Source: CAYMZZ01 sp964395095 | GTDB taxonomy: Bacteria > Bacteroidota > Bacteroidia > Chitinophagales > Chitinophagaceae | DNA length: 64,000 nucleotides | NCBI GenBank assembly: GCA_964395095.1 | Contig: CAYMZZ010000005.1 | Span: 186,001 to 250,000, forward strand | Reading direction: 5' to 3' | In this document: positions 52,638 through 62,481 of the stretch, in pieces | Layout: each line of letters opens with the position of its first letter | Position numbering within the stretch: the stretch's first letter is position 1 | The notes under the pieces: model-generated | Databases searched by the model: none | The model's input: only the letters and a program-made list of their open reading frames with translations | What the model was told of the DNA's origin: nothing | Made by a program: the position numbers and the translations under genes

Positions 52638-53402
52638 ATCTTCTCTGTCGGTTCTCAGTTTCACGGTTTCATTCTTGCGCCGCATCCGCATGTTGAGCAA
52701 TTCTACCAACAGCGAGAAGGCGATGGTGGTGTAGATATAGCTCTTGCTGATCTCCTGGTGAAATCCTTCCGCTACCAGCATGATGCCAATGGCGATCAGG
52801 AAGGAAAGGGCCAGCATTTGCAGCGTGGGATGCTTATTGATAAAATGGGAGATAGGCGCGGCAAATATCATCATCACCACAATGGATACTACCACCGCGA
52901 TGATCATGATGGAAACATATTCCACCATGCCAATGGCGGTGAGGATGGAATCGAAGGAGAAAACCGCGTCGATCAGCACAATTTGCAGGATCACCGAGGA
53001 AAGGGATGAGTACACTTTTTTCTTACTCTTGTCTTCCACCGGTTTCTCCAGTTTATGGTGGATTTCAAGCGTACTCTTAAACAGCAGGAACAAACCGCCC
53101 GCGATAAGGATCAGGTCCTTCCAGCTTATACCGAGGGGTTCCCCGTTTTCTTCAATAAAAGAGAGCGTAAACACGGGCTCCTGTAAACGCATGATCCAGG
53201 TAATGGTGAGCAAAAGGCCTACACGGAATACCATGGCCAGCAAGAGTCCGATATTGCGCGCCTTACGCTGCTGCGAAGGCTCCAGCTTGTCGGAAATGAT
53301 CGAAATAAAGATGATATTGTCCACTCCCAGCACGATTTCCAAAAAAGCAAGGGTTAGCAAACTCAACCATACGGAGGGATCCGAAAAATCAGGCCATATC
53401 AT
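52632..53402 (-). CDS. TerC-family integral membrane protein
   Basis: The 256-residue membrane protein has the TerC pattern: LAFLEIVLGVDNIIFISII with the acidic metal-site motif in the first helix, and the mirrored motif IVLIDAVFSFDSILTAIGM in the second half. About seven helices and a cytosolic charged loop (KLEKPVEDKSKKK) are seen. TerC proteins export or insert metals such as Mn2+ in other bacteria. ATG at 53402 was preferred to the TTG two codons earlier. Confidence 0.88.
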   Translation of the reverse strand: MIWPDFSDPSVWLSLLTLAFLEIVLGVDNIIFISIISDKLEPSQQRKARNIGLLLAMVFRVGLLLTITWIMRLQEPVFTLSFIEENGEPLGISWKDLILIAGGLFLLFKSTLEIHHKLEKPVEDKSKKKVYSSLSSVILQIVLIDAVFSFDSILTAIGMVEYVSIMIIAVVVSIVVMMIFAAPISHFINKHPTLQMLALSFLIAIGIMLVAEGFHQEISKSYIYTTIAFSLLVELLNMRMRRKNETVKLRTDREDL

Positions 53403-53488
53403 AAGCAACGGGTATTAAAGTGATAAAGTTAAGGCCTGCCTGCAAAGTATCCATTTTTTTTGCCCAAGCGGCTTTTGTAATATTGCCC

Positions 53489-54733
53489 ATGGCCAGTTGC
53501 CTCATTCGAAATATCAAATTACTGGTTGGGGTTCAGAGCCCCGACAAACCACTTCGCGGCGAAGCACTGGCCCACCTGCCTTCCCTGGAAAATGCATATC
53601 TCCTGATAGAGGACGGGCAAATTGCCGCTTATGGGACCATGGGCAATGCAAAGCATGGAGACTCGAAGGCCGACGAGGTAATAGATGCCAGCGAAAGATT
53701 TGTATGGCCTGCCTGGTGCGATTCGCATACCCATCTCGTATTTGCCCAAAGCCGGGAAAATGAATTTGTGGATAAAATCCGTGGCCTGAGCTATGCAGAG
53801 ATCGCCGCCAGGGGCGGTGGTATTCTCCACTCGGCGGCCAGGCTGGCGGATATGTCGGAGGATGCTTTGTTTAACCTGGCCTGGAAAAGGTTGCAGGAGA
53901 TCAGCCAAATGGGCACGGCGGCTGTTGAAATCAAGAGTGGTTATGGATTGAGCATGGAAGCTGAATTGAAAATGCTCCGCGTTATACGGCGCTTACGCGA
54001 AAAATCAGCCCTGATCATCAAGTCCACTTTTCTCGGCGCCCATGCCATTCCGCTGGCCTACCGCGAGAATCGCGAAGCCTATATACAATTGCTGATAGAT
54101 GAAATGCTGCCTGTAATTGCAGCGGAAAAGCTGGCCGATTATATTGATGTTTTTTGTGAAACGGGTTTCTTTAGCCCCGATGAAATGGATCGTATTTGCA
54201 GGGCGGGTATGGCTTTTGGATTGAAGCCCAAGGTGCATGTGAATCAGTTGAACAGTATCGGAGGCCTGCAAACCGCGCTTCGCTGGCCGGCCAGGAGTGT
54301 GGATCATTTGGAAACCATGACCGGGCAGGATATCCGGGACCTGGGTCAATCGGAAACAATAGGGACCCTGTTGCCGTCGGCAGCATTCTTTCTGCGCATG
54401 CCCTTTCAACCTGCCAGGCAACTCATAGATGCTGGTGCGGCTATCGCGCTGGCCAGCGACTTCAACCCTGGTTCTTCTCCTTCTGGCAACATGAATTTTG
54501 TGGTTTCCCTGGCTTGCATTCAAATGCGCATGTTGCCGGAGGAAGCCATCAACGCAGCTACCATCAATGGCGCTTTCGCAATGGATTCGGCCGCCGAAAG
54601 CGGCAGCATCGCCATCGGGAAAAGGGCCGACCTGATCCTGACCCAACCCATGCCCAGCCTCGCCTATTTCCCCTATGCTTTTGGAACCCGTTTGGTGGAA
54701 AAGGTTTTCGTTTATGGAAATCGCTGCCAATAG
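53489..54733 (+). CDS. hutI: Imidazolonepropionase
   Basis: The amidohydrolase opens imidazolonepropionate to formimidoylglutamate, the third step of histidine breakdown. The 414-residue chain has the metal-binding DSHTHLVFAQSRENEF, the family GLSYAEIAARGGGILHSA, EIKSGYGLSMEAELKMLRVI, FLGAHAIP, the HVNQLNSIGG His and SDFNPGSSPSGNM. ATG at 53489 fits the family start; the frame extends 23 codons upstream without support. The next plus-strand genes are the antiporter and hutG. Confidence 0.95.
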   Translation: MASCLIRNIKLLVGVQSPDKPLRGEALAHLPSLENAYLLIEDGQIAAYGTMGNAKHGDSKADEVIDASERFVWPAWCDSHTHLVFAQSRENEFVDKIRGLSYAEIAARGGGILHSAARLADMSEDALFNLAWKRLQEISQMGTAAVEIKSGYGLSMEAELKMLRVIRRLREKSALIIKSTFLGAHAIPLAYRENREAYIQLLIDEMLPVIAAEKLADYIDVFCETGFFSPDEMDRICRAGMAFGLKPKVHVNQLNSIGGLQTALRWPARSVDHLETMTGQDIRDLGQSETIGTLLPSAAFFLRMPFQPARQLIDAGAAIALASDFNPGSSPSGNMNFVVSLACIQMRMLPEEAINAATINGAFAMDSAAESGSIAIGKRADLILTQPMPSLAYFPYAFGTRLVEKVFVYGNRCQ

Positions 54734-54800
54734 GTATTAATGGCGATGCATTAGTCGAAAGCGCTAACGTATTCTCCCCTTAATTTCCTAAATTCGAAGA

Positions 54801-56981
54801 ATGATAATATCCCTGAATACGCTGTTGAATATCAAATTTCCCCTTACAGATCCGGTACCAATTTTTACCATCGTCCTGTTTATTATCCTGCTGGCCCCAT
54901 TATTACTCCGAAAACTTCGAATACCCAGCATTATCGGCCTCATAATCGCGGGTATGGCCATTGGTGATTACGGGTTTAATATTGTGGCGAAGGGTAGTAT
55001 TGATTTGTTTAGCCAGGCCGGTTTGCTCTACATCATGTTCCTGGCCGGGCTGGAGCTTGACATGGCAGAGTTCAAGAAAAATACGTATAAAAGCCTGGTG
55101 TTTGGTTTCCTCACTTTCGCACTTCCGTTGGCAATGGGTTATTGGGTTTGTATGGAAATCCTCCAGTTTGATCAAATGGCCAGTTTGCTCATCTCCAGCA
55201 TGTTTGCCACGCATACACTGGTTGCCTATCCATTGGCCAGCAGGATGGGTATTGCCAAAAATGAAGCGGTGACCATCACGGTTGGAGGTACCATCATTAC
55301 CGATACTGCAGTGCTTTTGATTCTGGCGGTTATAGCCGGATCGGCACAGGGTAATCTCGACCAGGCATTCTGGAGCAGGCTTATCATCTCATTCGTTGTT
55401 TTCGCACTTATAGTGGGGGTAGGGTTTCCGCTGCTGGGCCGATGGTTTTTCAAGAAAATAAAAGATGATCAAACCATCCATTTCATTTTTGTGCTCGCCC
55501 TGGTATTCCTGGCTGCTTTTCTCGCTGAGCTGGCAGGTGTGGAATCGATTATCGGCGCCTTTTTGGCAGGCCTTGCATTAAATCAGTTGATTCCGCATTC
55601 TTCGGCCCTTATGAACAGGATCGAGTTTGCCGGCAATGCCATATTCATTCCCTTTTTTCTGATCAGCGTGGGTATGATCGTAGACTTGCGCATCCTTCTC
55701 AAAGGTCCGCAAGCCCTGATCATTGCCGGGATACTAACCACGGTAGCGCTAAGCTCCAAGTGGCTGGCTGCCTGGGTAACTCAAATGATATTTCGCTACA
55801 ACAAACATCAGCGACAGCTCATCTTCGGACTCAGCAGCGCCCATGCTGCCGCAACTATTGCCGTGGTATTGATAGGATACAATATGAAAATTATCGACGA
55901 GAATGTTTTAAACGGCACCATTATTCTTATCCTCATCACTTGTATGGTGGGTTCATTTGTTACCGCCAATGCCGCTAAAAGGCTTGCGCTGCTGGAAGCC
56001 AACCGGGAACCGGAGGTCATCAATCTGCACCAGCGCATACTCATCCCGGTAACGGATAAAAAGCACATGGAGCCCCTGATTGACCTGGCCGTTTTGTTGG
56101 ATGAAAAAAAGGAGACCGACCCTATCTATTTACTGAATGTGGTACAGGACCAGGAAGGCGTAAAGGAAAGAGTCTTGCTCGAAAACAAGAATATGGAAGC
56201 GGCATTAAAGCATGCGGCTGAAACGGAAACCAATGTGAACCTGCTTACCCGTGTTGACCTGAACCCGGTGAATGGTATTACGAAAGCCGTAAAGGAGATG
56301 CTGATATCGGATGTGATCGTAGACTGGAACGACAAATCAACAGCCACGCCCGACTTTTTTCTTTCCAAATTGTTTGGTACCACCACCAATAATTTGCTTG
56401 ATAGTACCTGGGAAACGGTATACCTCTCCAAGCTTATTGGACCGCTGAATACGACCACCCGGATAGTGCTGCTGGTTACCCCTGATGCGCAATATGAAAT
56501 CGGATTTGGACATTGGGTAATGAAAGTGGGCAAGCTTTCAAAACAGTTGAATGCCCGCATTCTTCTATTTTCCACCAGCGACACTTCCTTAGCCGTGGAG
56601 GGGGAACTGAAGAAAAACCGACAGAAGGCGGATATTGCCCTTTTTTCCTATAGCCCGCAGGACGATATCAGCAATATCACGCGAAAAGTGAAACCCGATG
56701 ATCTGATTATTACCGTCGGCGCCCGTAAGGGTACCATTTCCTATAATGGTAATTTTGAGAATACGGTCGCCAGGCTTTCCAAACAGTTTCAGGAGAATAA
56801 CTTTATTGCTATCTATGCTGAGCAGGATCAGGGTGAAGTTTCGGAAGTGGGTATGCAATCGCAGGATATTACGCTTACGCCCATTCAGGACCAGATCGAT
56901 AACCTCAATAAGATAGGAAAAGCGGTGAAGAAGATTTTCCGAAGAGACGATTCCGGTAATGAAACTGAAAAACAGGATTGA
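54801..56981 (+). CDS. Cation:proton antiporter (CPA2/KefB-type) with cytosolic USP-like domain
   Basis: The 726-residue protein has about 12 membrane helices in residues 15-400 with CPA2 features (FSQAGLLYIMFLAGLELDMA, ISSMFATHTLVAYPLASRMG, GVESIIGAFLAGLALNQLIP). A cytosolic C-terminal part of about 320 residues follows with universal-stress-protein-like strands (RILIPVTDKKHMEPLIDLAV, DDLIITVGARKGTISY). Such proteins exchange Na+ or K+ for H+. Its position between hutI and hutG is notable but a role with histidine is only a guess. Confidence 0.85.
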   Translation: MIISLNTLLNIKFPLTDPVPIFTIVLFIILLAPLLLRKLRIPSIIGLIIAGMAIGDYGFNIVAKGSIDLFSQAGLLYIMFLAGLELDMAEFKKNTYKSLVFGFLTFALPLAMGYWVCMEILQFDQMASLLISSMFATHTLVAYPLASRMGIAKNEAVTITVGGTIITDTAVLLILAVIAGSAQGNLDQAFWSRLIISFVVFALIVGVGFPLLGRWFFKKIKDDQTIHFIFVLALVFLAAFLAELAGVESIIGAFLAGLALNQLIPHSSALMNRIEFAGNAIFIPFFLISVGMIVDLRILLKGPQALIIAGILTTVALSSKWLAAWVTQMIFRYNKHQRQLIFGLSSAHAAATIAVVLIGYNMKIIDENVLNGTIILILITCMVGSFVTANAAKRLALLEANREPEVINLHQRILIPVTDKKHMEPLIDLAVLLDEKKETDPIYLLNVVQDQEGVKERVLLENKNMEAALKHAAETETNVNLLTRVDLNPVNGITKAVKEMLISDVIVDWNDKSTATPDFFLSKLFGTTTNNLLDSTWETVYLSKLIGPLNTTTRIVLLVTPDAQYEIGFGHWVMKVGKLSKQLNARILLFSTSDTSLAVEGELKKNRQKADIALFSYSPQDDISNITRKVKPDDLIITVGARKGTISYNGNFENTVARLSKQFQENNFIAIYAEQDQGEVSEVGMQSQDITLTPIQDQIDNLNKIGKAVKKIFRRDDSGNETEKQD

Positions 56982-57013
56982 TTAAAATAGCATACCCGAA
57001 CCAAATCATCAAC

Positions 57014-58090
57014 ATGTCGCTCAAAATTCCTCACCTCAAATGGTACTGTAAGCCCGATGTATTGTCGTTGACCAAAGTTCGCCGGTACGAAACCAAGTTA
57101 GGCGAGCGGGTGCAGGCCTGCCGCCCGGGGCAGGATCCGGAGGAATTTTTTCACCAGTGTTCTGCCCGCTTTGTATTGCTGGGCATACCGGAAGATATTG
57201 GCATAAAGGCCAATCTTGGAATGGGTGGAGCCGATACAGCCTGGCTCCCCTTTCTACAGCAATTCCTGAATATACAAAGCAATGATTTCCTCGATGGGCA
57301 GGAACTCGCGCTGGCCGGTCATTTCGATTTTGGCGATATACAATACCTGATTGACCATACCGCCAAAGGGGAGGAGGAGAAAGTGGAGGCCTACCGACAT
57401 GCTGTTAACAGCATAGATGAGGAGGTGGAACAGATGGTGAAATGGTTGACCAGTATGGGAAAGATTCCGATCGTGATCGGGGGTGGTCACAACAATGCCT
57501 ATCCGCTTATTAAAGGCGCTGCCAAGGGCTGGCATAAAGCGGGCCTGTTACCATTGGCCCAAATCAACTGCATCAACCTTGATGCGCATGCCGATTATCG
57601 TCCGTCGGAAGGAAGGCATAGTGGCAACGGGTTCCGCTATGCGGAAGAAGATGGCTTCTTGCAGAAATACTGCATCATCGGCTTACATGAGAATTATCTT
57701 CCGCAGAATGTATGGATGGATATTGTGAACAATCCCTTTATCGACTGCATTACATTCGAAGACATTTTTGTGCATGAGAAGCGAAGCTTTATGCAGGCGG
57801 TAGCGCATGCCACGGGTTTTACGGAAGACAGTTTAACCGGCATAGAACTCGATCTGGATTGCCTCGCGAATGCGTTAAGCAGTGCACGCACGCCTGTAGG
57901 GTTGAGTCCGTTGCATGCCCGCCAGTATATCAGTTTTGCCGCGGCCGACAGCAAGCCGGCCTACCTCCATATTTGTGAAGGAGCCACCCGGCTTTCCGAC
58001 GGAAGCACCGATATGGGTACCGGAAAACTGATCAGCTACCTGGTCAGCGATTTTCTGAAAGCCATGCAGCCTCTCCCACGCATGGCCTGA
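57014..58090 (+). CDS. hutG: Formimidoylglutamase-like arginase-family hydrolase
   Basis: The 358-residue protein has the three manganese-binding signatures of the ureohydrolase fold: IGGGHNNAYP, NLDAHADYRPSEGRHSGNGF and ELDLDCLANA. With hutH, hutU and hutI in the window it is best read as the formimidoylglutamate hydrolase that ends histidine breakdown at glutamate plus formamide, although the family also holds agmatinase and arginase. ATG at 57014 gives the family-like start; a TTG at 56978 overlaps the antiporter gene. Confidence 0.85.
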   Translation: MSLKIPHLKWYCKPDVLSLTKVRRYETKLGERVQACRPGQDPEEFFHQCSARFVLLGIPEDIGIKANLGMGGADTAWLPFLQQFLNIQSNDFLDGQELALAGHFDFGDIQYLIDHTAKGEEEKVEAYRHAVNSIDEEVEQMVKWLTSMGKIPIVIGGGHNNAYPLIKGAAKGWHKAGLLPLAQINCINLDAHADYRPSEGRHSGNGFRYAEEDGFLQKYCIIGLHENYLPQNVWMDIVNNPFIDCITFEDIFVHEKRSFMQAVAHATGFTEDSLTGIELDLDCLANALSSARTPVGLSPLHARQYISFAAADSKPAYLHICEGATRLSDGSTDMGTGKLISYLVSDFLKAMQPLPRMA

Positions 58091-60328
58091 TCAGAAGGGG
58101 ATACCGAGATTGATAAAGGATTGAACTTTGCCCGTTTGATCGCTATACATCAGACTCAATTCCAGCGGCCCCAGCGCGAAATTGTAGGAGAAGGTTAGCG
58201 CGTAGCCAGTATAGAAATCTCTTGCCTGAAAAAAGGCGCTTTTACTGATGAAATTGTTCAGCAATATATTCGCCCTGGCGGTGAGATAGGCATTGGGAAA
58301 AATGGAATGCCGCAAGCCTCCCTGCAGGCTGGCGAAGGAGGCGCTATAAACCGATCCCTCGAGCAATCCGGCAAATACTACCTGCCTCCGGTAAAAACGT
58401 TGCAGGCCTCCAATCACGAATTCATTCATGATATTACGGCCATAGTTGAAGTTGAGGCCCGACTGCGCATGGAGAAAACCCACCCATTTACTATGGAAGG
58501 GAGTGTAAGCCTCCAGGTTGAGCATGGCATAGTGGAAGGCTTTACGCTCCACACCCAGCGAATCCGGGTTGGGAATAGGCTCATCTTCCCGTAGAAATTC
58601 CACCTTCAAATTTTGTCCCTGTATTTGCCCCGCTTCCAGATTCAGTTTAAGACCACGGGTGGGGAAAATATTGCGATCAAGTGTGTGGTGGTTTAGGTAG
58701 GTGTAAAAACTATTGAACTGACTTCTTCCCCGGAAAGCAAGATTGGGGCTGATGGTAGGATTATATTTTAGCCATTCAAACCGATGACCGAGGCCCAATG
58801 AAATATTGCGATTGGTGGAATACTGCAATCGCTCATTTACTTCCCAGTAGTTTTGCTTATACACACCGGTTTGCTTAAACTCATCGTAAGCGATAAAATC
58901 GAAGCGGTCGAACTGGGTTTTGGCGATGAGAGCAAAATTTTTAAGGCGCCCCAGGTATTGCAGGTGTTCGCCTTTGAGCCGGAATGTTTCGCCCAGATTA
59001 ATGCTGACAAGGCTGCGTGAGTTGGGCGTTATAAAATTGCGGGTGGTGAAATTGCCAATGAGTCCGATGCCGGTAAAGCGGGAATAATGTAATCCCGCTT
59101 TGGCGAAGGTGAAGGGGTTTTCCAGCACGGAAAAAACGATATGCGCGCTGCCATCAGGTTTAGGTTGCAGTGAGTAAGTTACCCGTTTGTAATAACGGGT
59201 GCCAAATGCCTTGCGCACCATCTTTCCCAATTGACCGGAACTGTACTTTTCTCCGGTACGGAAACCCATGGTATTGATGAAGAAGCCTCGGGTGGTTTTC
59301 TCCAGTCCTTCCACGGCAAAGGAACTGACCCATACACTGTCCACTTGCGGGAGCCGGTCTTTTGGCGGTGTAACCACCCCATACAATTGATTCAACGAAT
59401 CGGCCAGTTTCTTAAACTGGGGATAGAGCGAGCGGCCAACGGCAAGGCCTTCCTGGATAATCGCTTCCGCATCGGCAAAGCTGCCCATATTGTAATCATC
59501 CAGCTTGAAGGGGATATAGAGATCGCAGAGAGGAATTTCTTTTCGGCTGTCTTCGCTTTCGCGGAAAAAAGCGACCTGCAATAGTATCTGGAAAACGTTC
59601 CTTACTTTATCGGAGGGGAGGAGTCCGGTGGCCACATTGCTGCCGATAACATAATCGGCTCCCAGGTCCTTTACATCTTTCACTGGGAAATTGCGCACAA
59701 TCCCCCCGTCAACCAGGCGCAGGCTATCATAATCCACGGCGGTAAATATGGAGGGTATGGCCATGCTGGCGCGGATGGCCGTGATGATTTCACCCCGATC
59801 CATTACTACCGCATTGCCGCTGCCAACATCAGTGCTGATGCTTCGGAATGGAATACTGAAATCGTCGAAATCCTTGATCGGATAAACCGGGAAATAGAGC
59901 TCCGAAAATTTGAGCCAAAGTTCCTGCGCTTCCAGCAGCCCGGTTGACAATTGAAACCGGTGATTGATCCAGGGCAATTCAATCACGTATTTGGAGGATT
60001 CGTCTTTTTCTTCCATGAACAGGCTGCGCAAGTCGGCGCCATTACGCAGCAGCACATCCCATTCCACATTTCGGGCTATATGCAGGAGGCTGTCGGCGGA
60101 ATAGCCAATCGCATAGAGGCTGCCCATGATGGCACCCATGGAAGTGCCGGTAATATAATCGACCTTCAAACCGGCCGAATCAATGGCTTTTAGTATACCC
60201 AAATGTGCCAGCCCCTTGGCGCCACCACCACTTAAGGTGAGTCCGATACGGGGTCTTTTATTCAAACCCTCCTGACCTGCGCTTTGCAATGTCAGCAACA
60301 ACAATAGGGCCGGGATAACGCGACGCAT
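58091..60328 (-). CDS. Patatin-like phospholipase fused to an outer membrane beta-barrel
   Basis: The 745-residue protein has a signal peptide (IPALLLLLTLQSAGQ). The patatin domain at about 25-310 has the oxyanion loop LSGGGAKGLAHLG, the nucleophile Ser in GTSMG and the catalytic DGG in LVDGGIVRNFPV. A POTRA-like segment at about 335-415 (VWVSSFAVEGLEKTTRG) and a C-terminal BamA/TamA-like 16-strand-type barrel ending in Phe follow. This is the PlpD (type Vd) autotransporter architecture. It is convergent with hutG, its stop directly adjoining the hutG stop. Confidence 0.9.
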   Translation of the reverse strand: MRRVIPALLLLLTLQSAGQEGLNKRPRIGLTLSGGGAKGLAHLGILKAIDSAGLKVDYITGTSMGAIMGSLYAIGYSADSLLHIARNVEWDVLLRNGADLRSLFMEEKDESSKYVIELPWINHRFQLSTGLLEAQELWLKFSELYFPVYPIKDFDDFSIPFRSISTDVGSGNAVVMDRGEIITAIRASMAIPSIFTAVDYDSLRLVDGGIVRNFPVKDVKDLGADYVIGSNVATGLLPSDKVRNVFQILLQVAFFRESEDSRKEIPLCDLYIPFKLDDYNMGSFADAEAIIQEGLAVGRSLYPQFKKLADSLNQLYGVVTPPKDRLPQVDSVWVSSFAVEGLEKTTRGFFINTMGFRTGEKYSSGQLGKMVRKAFGTRYYKRVTYSLQPKPDGSAHIVFSVLENPFTFAKAGLHYSRFTGIGLIGNFTTRNFITPNSRSLVSINLGETFRLKGEHLQYLGRLKNFALIAKTQFDRFDFIAYDEFKQTGVYKQNYWEVNERLQYSTNRNISLGLGHRFEWLKYNPTISPNLAFRGRSQFNSFYTYLNHHTLDRNIFPTRGLKLNLEAGQIQGQNLKVEFLREDEPIPNPDSLGVERKAFHYAMLNLEAYTPFHSKWVGFLHAQSGLNFNYGRNIMNEFVIGGLQRFYRRQVVFAGLLEGSVYSASFASLQGGLRHSIFPNAYLTARANILLNNFISKSAFFQARDFYTGYALTFSYNFALGPLELSLMYSDQTGKVQSFINLGIPF

Positions 60329-60366
60329 TTCGGAATAAGGTTGAGAAGGTGAAAAATCGCAGTAAT

Positions 60367-62358
60367 TTACGATTTTTTCTCTTCGAGTTCCATCAGCTTC
60401 TCAAATACCTGTTCATATTCCTTCTCCATACGCTGCAAAATGATCGTTTGTTCCTGATGCGCTTTTTCTGTTTGTAGAAATTTGTCCTTGTCGGAATAGG
60501 TGGCAGGGTTGGCCAGTTCCGCGGCCAATGATTCCAAACGGCTTTTCTGTTTGGCTATTTTTTCTTCCAGTTCCTGAAATAAACGTTGCTGCTTTTGCAG
60601 TTCTTTTTTCAGTTCCTTGTTGATGGGCGCATTATTGGGGATATTTTGAGGTGCCGGCATTGTGGTTGCAGCAGGCTGTTGTTTATTTTCTACGGGTTTG
60701 CCCTGGTTTTCTTTGGCCGGTTTTGCGGCTGTTTTTGGCGTGCGGGAATCTTCCTGTTTGGCCATTCTTTCTTTCCAGGCTACCCATTCGTCGTAACCAC
60801 CCTTGAATTCCTTGATCTCATGATCGCTGATCTCCCATATTTTATTGGCCGTTTTGGAAATAAAATAACGATCGTGACTCACGAGGATCAAACTGCCTTC
60901 GTATTTCTTCAGCGCTTCGATCAACAACTCGCAACTGTGCATGTCGAGGTGGTTGGTCGGTTCATCCAGCATCAGAAAATTGGCCTTGCTCACCATCGTT
61001 TTTGCGAGGGCCACCCTTGCCTTTTCTCCACCGCTCAGCACCCTGATTTTCTTATCGGAATCATCCCCGCTGAAAAGAAAGCAACCCAAAACGGTACGCA
61101 ATTCCACTTCGGTAAGCTGACTGCCACATTCTTTCATTTCGTCGAGCACCGTGTTGTTCAGGTTTAGCGATTCCAACTGGTGCTGCGCATAGAAACTCTC
61201 CTCTACATTATGGCCCCATTTTCTTTCGCCTGTGCAGGTTTCGGTGCCGGCAATAATGCGAAGCAGGGTAGACTTACCCTTGCCGTTGGCGCCAATCAGC
61301 GCAATTTTATCGCCCCTTTCAATTTCGGCATCGGCATTCTCCAAAATGATATTGTCGCCAAATTTTTTTCCTATATGGCGCAGCTCTACCAGCACTTTGC
61401 CCGGAGTTTTATCTATTCTGAAATTAATCTTCAGGTTGGGTCTTTCCATGCTCGCTTCTTCAATACGGTCGAGCTTGTCCAATCGCTTCTGGATACTTTG
61501 TGCCTGTGCCGCTTTGCTGGCTTTGGCCTTAAACCGCTCTACAAATCGCTCCTGCTGCCGGATATAATCCTGCTGGTTTTCGTAGGCCTTTTGTTGCAGG
61601 TCCATCCGAAGGGCTTTTTCCTTCTCATAAAAGCTATAGTTGCCATTGTAGATGTGCAACTTTTGCTGGTACAGTTCCACTATTTTGGTCACCATGCGGT
61701 CGAGAAAATATTTATCGTGACTCACGATGACAACCGAACCTTTATAATGCTGCAGGTATTTTTCCAGCCATTCAATAGAGGGAAGGTCAAGGTGGTTGGT
61801 GGGCTCATCCAGCAGGAGCAGGTCCGGTTGTTGCAGGATCATTTTTGCCAGCAATACGCGCATACGCCAGCCACCGCTGAATTCTTTGTAAGGACGGTTC
61901 AGGTCGGCGTTGGCAAAGCCCAGCCCCTGCAATACTTCTTCGGTGCGGTGGTGAATATCATAACCGCCGAGTGTTTCCAGCTCATGCAGGCGATCGGAAT
62001 AATCATGCAGCACTTTTTCATCGCCGGTGCGTTCCAGTTCCTTGCCCAGCTCTTCAATTTCTTTCTCCAGTTGCAATACGCGTTCAAAGGCGCCCAGCGC
62101 TACCTGCAGGATGGACTCATCGGTATCAAACGACAGCAGGTCCTGGTGCAGGTAGCCAACGGAAGTGGAACGGCTTCTTTCCACCGTTCCGGCGGAAGGG
62201 GAGTACTGTCCCACCAATAATTTCAATAGCGTGGATTTGCCTGTACCGTTGTATCCGATCAAACCGATACGTTCATTGGGCTGAATATGCCAGGTAGCAT
62301 CCTCCACAATTGCCCTTGCGCCAAATTCAAATGTTACGTCCTGTAAGCCTGCCAGCAT
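60367..62358 (-). CDS. ABC-F family ATPase
   Basis: The 663-residue soluble protein has two ABC domains: Walker A GYNGTGKST and GANGKGKST, signatures EFSGGWRMRVLLA and LSGGEKARVALA, and Walker B with DEPTNHLD in both halves. A charged linker lies between them, and a C-terminal coiled coil at about 560-660 follows a Pro/Ala/Gln-rich stretch. There are no membrane segments. ABC-F proteins act on ribosomes to relieve stalling or protect from antibiotics; which group this belongs to cannot be told. Confidence 0.9.
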   Translation of the reverse strand: MLAGLQDVTFEFGARAIVEDATWHIQPNERIGLIGYNGTGKSTLLKLLVGQYSPSAGTVERSRSTSVGYLHQDLLSFDTDESILQVALGAFERVLQLEKEIEELGKELERTGDEKVLHDYSDRLHELETLGGYDIHHRTEEVLQGLGFANADLNRPYKEFSGGWRMRVLLAKMILQQPDLLLLDEPTNHLDLPSIEWLEKYLQHYKGSVVIVSHDKYFLDRMVTKIVELYQQKLHIYNGNYSFYEKEKALRMDLQQKAYENQQDYIRQQERFVERFKAKASKAAQAQSIQKRLDKLDRIEEASMERPNLKINFRIDKTPGKVLVELRHIGKKFGDNIILENADAEIERGDKIALIGANGKGKSTLLRIIAGTETCTGERKWGHNVEESFYAQHQLESLNLNNTVLDEMKECGSQLTEVELRTVLGCFLFSGDDSDKKIRVLSGGEKARVALAKTMVSKANFLMLDEPTNHLDMHSCELLIEALKKYEGSLILVSHDRYFISKTANKIWEISDHEIKEFKGGYDEWVAWKERMAKQEDSRTPKTAAKPAKENQGKPVENKQQPAATTMPAPQNIPNNAPINKELKKELQKQQRLFQELEEKIAKQKSRLESLAAELANPATYSDKDKFLQTEKAHQEQTIILQRMEKEYEQVFEKLMELEEKKS

Positions 62359-62456
62359 GTGTTATTATTTGCGAAATGTTTATTGAATCTATAAGTTTCC
62401 GGAGGGCCGGATGAATTGGCAAAAATAAAGAATTACCAGTGGAAGCTCCTTTGATT

Positions 62457-62464
62457 TATCTTTG
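62457..62464 (+). promoter_or_regulatory. Possible -7 element for the DUF3347 gene
   Basis: TATCTTTG is an exact TAnnTTTG match, 17 bases before the ATG at 62482. Confidence 0.45.
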
Positions 62465-62481
62465 AAACAAACAGTTTTCGG

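Noticed and set aside
61180..62220. Long plus-strand open frame opposite the ABC-F gene
   Set aside because: It is the antisense shadow of a clearly conserved ATPase; its translation has no domain pattern.
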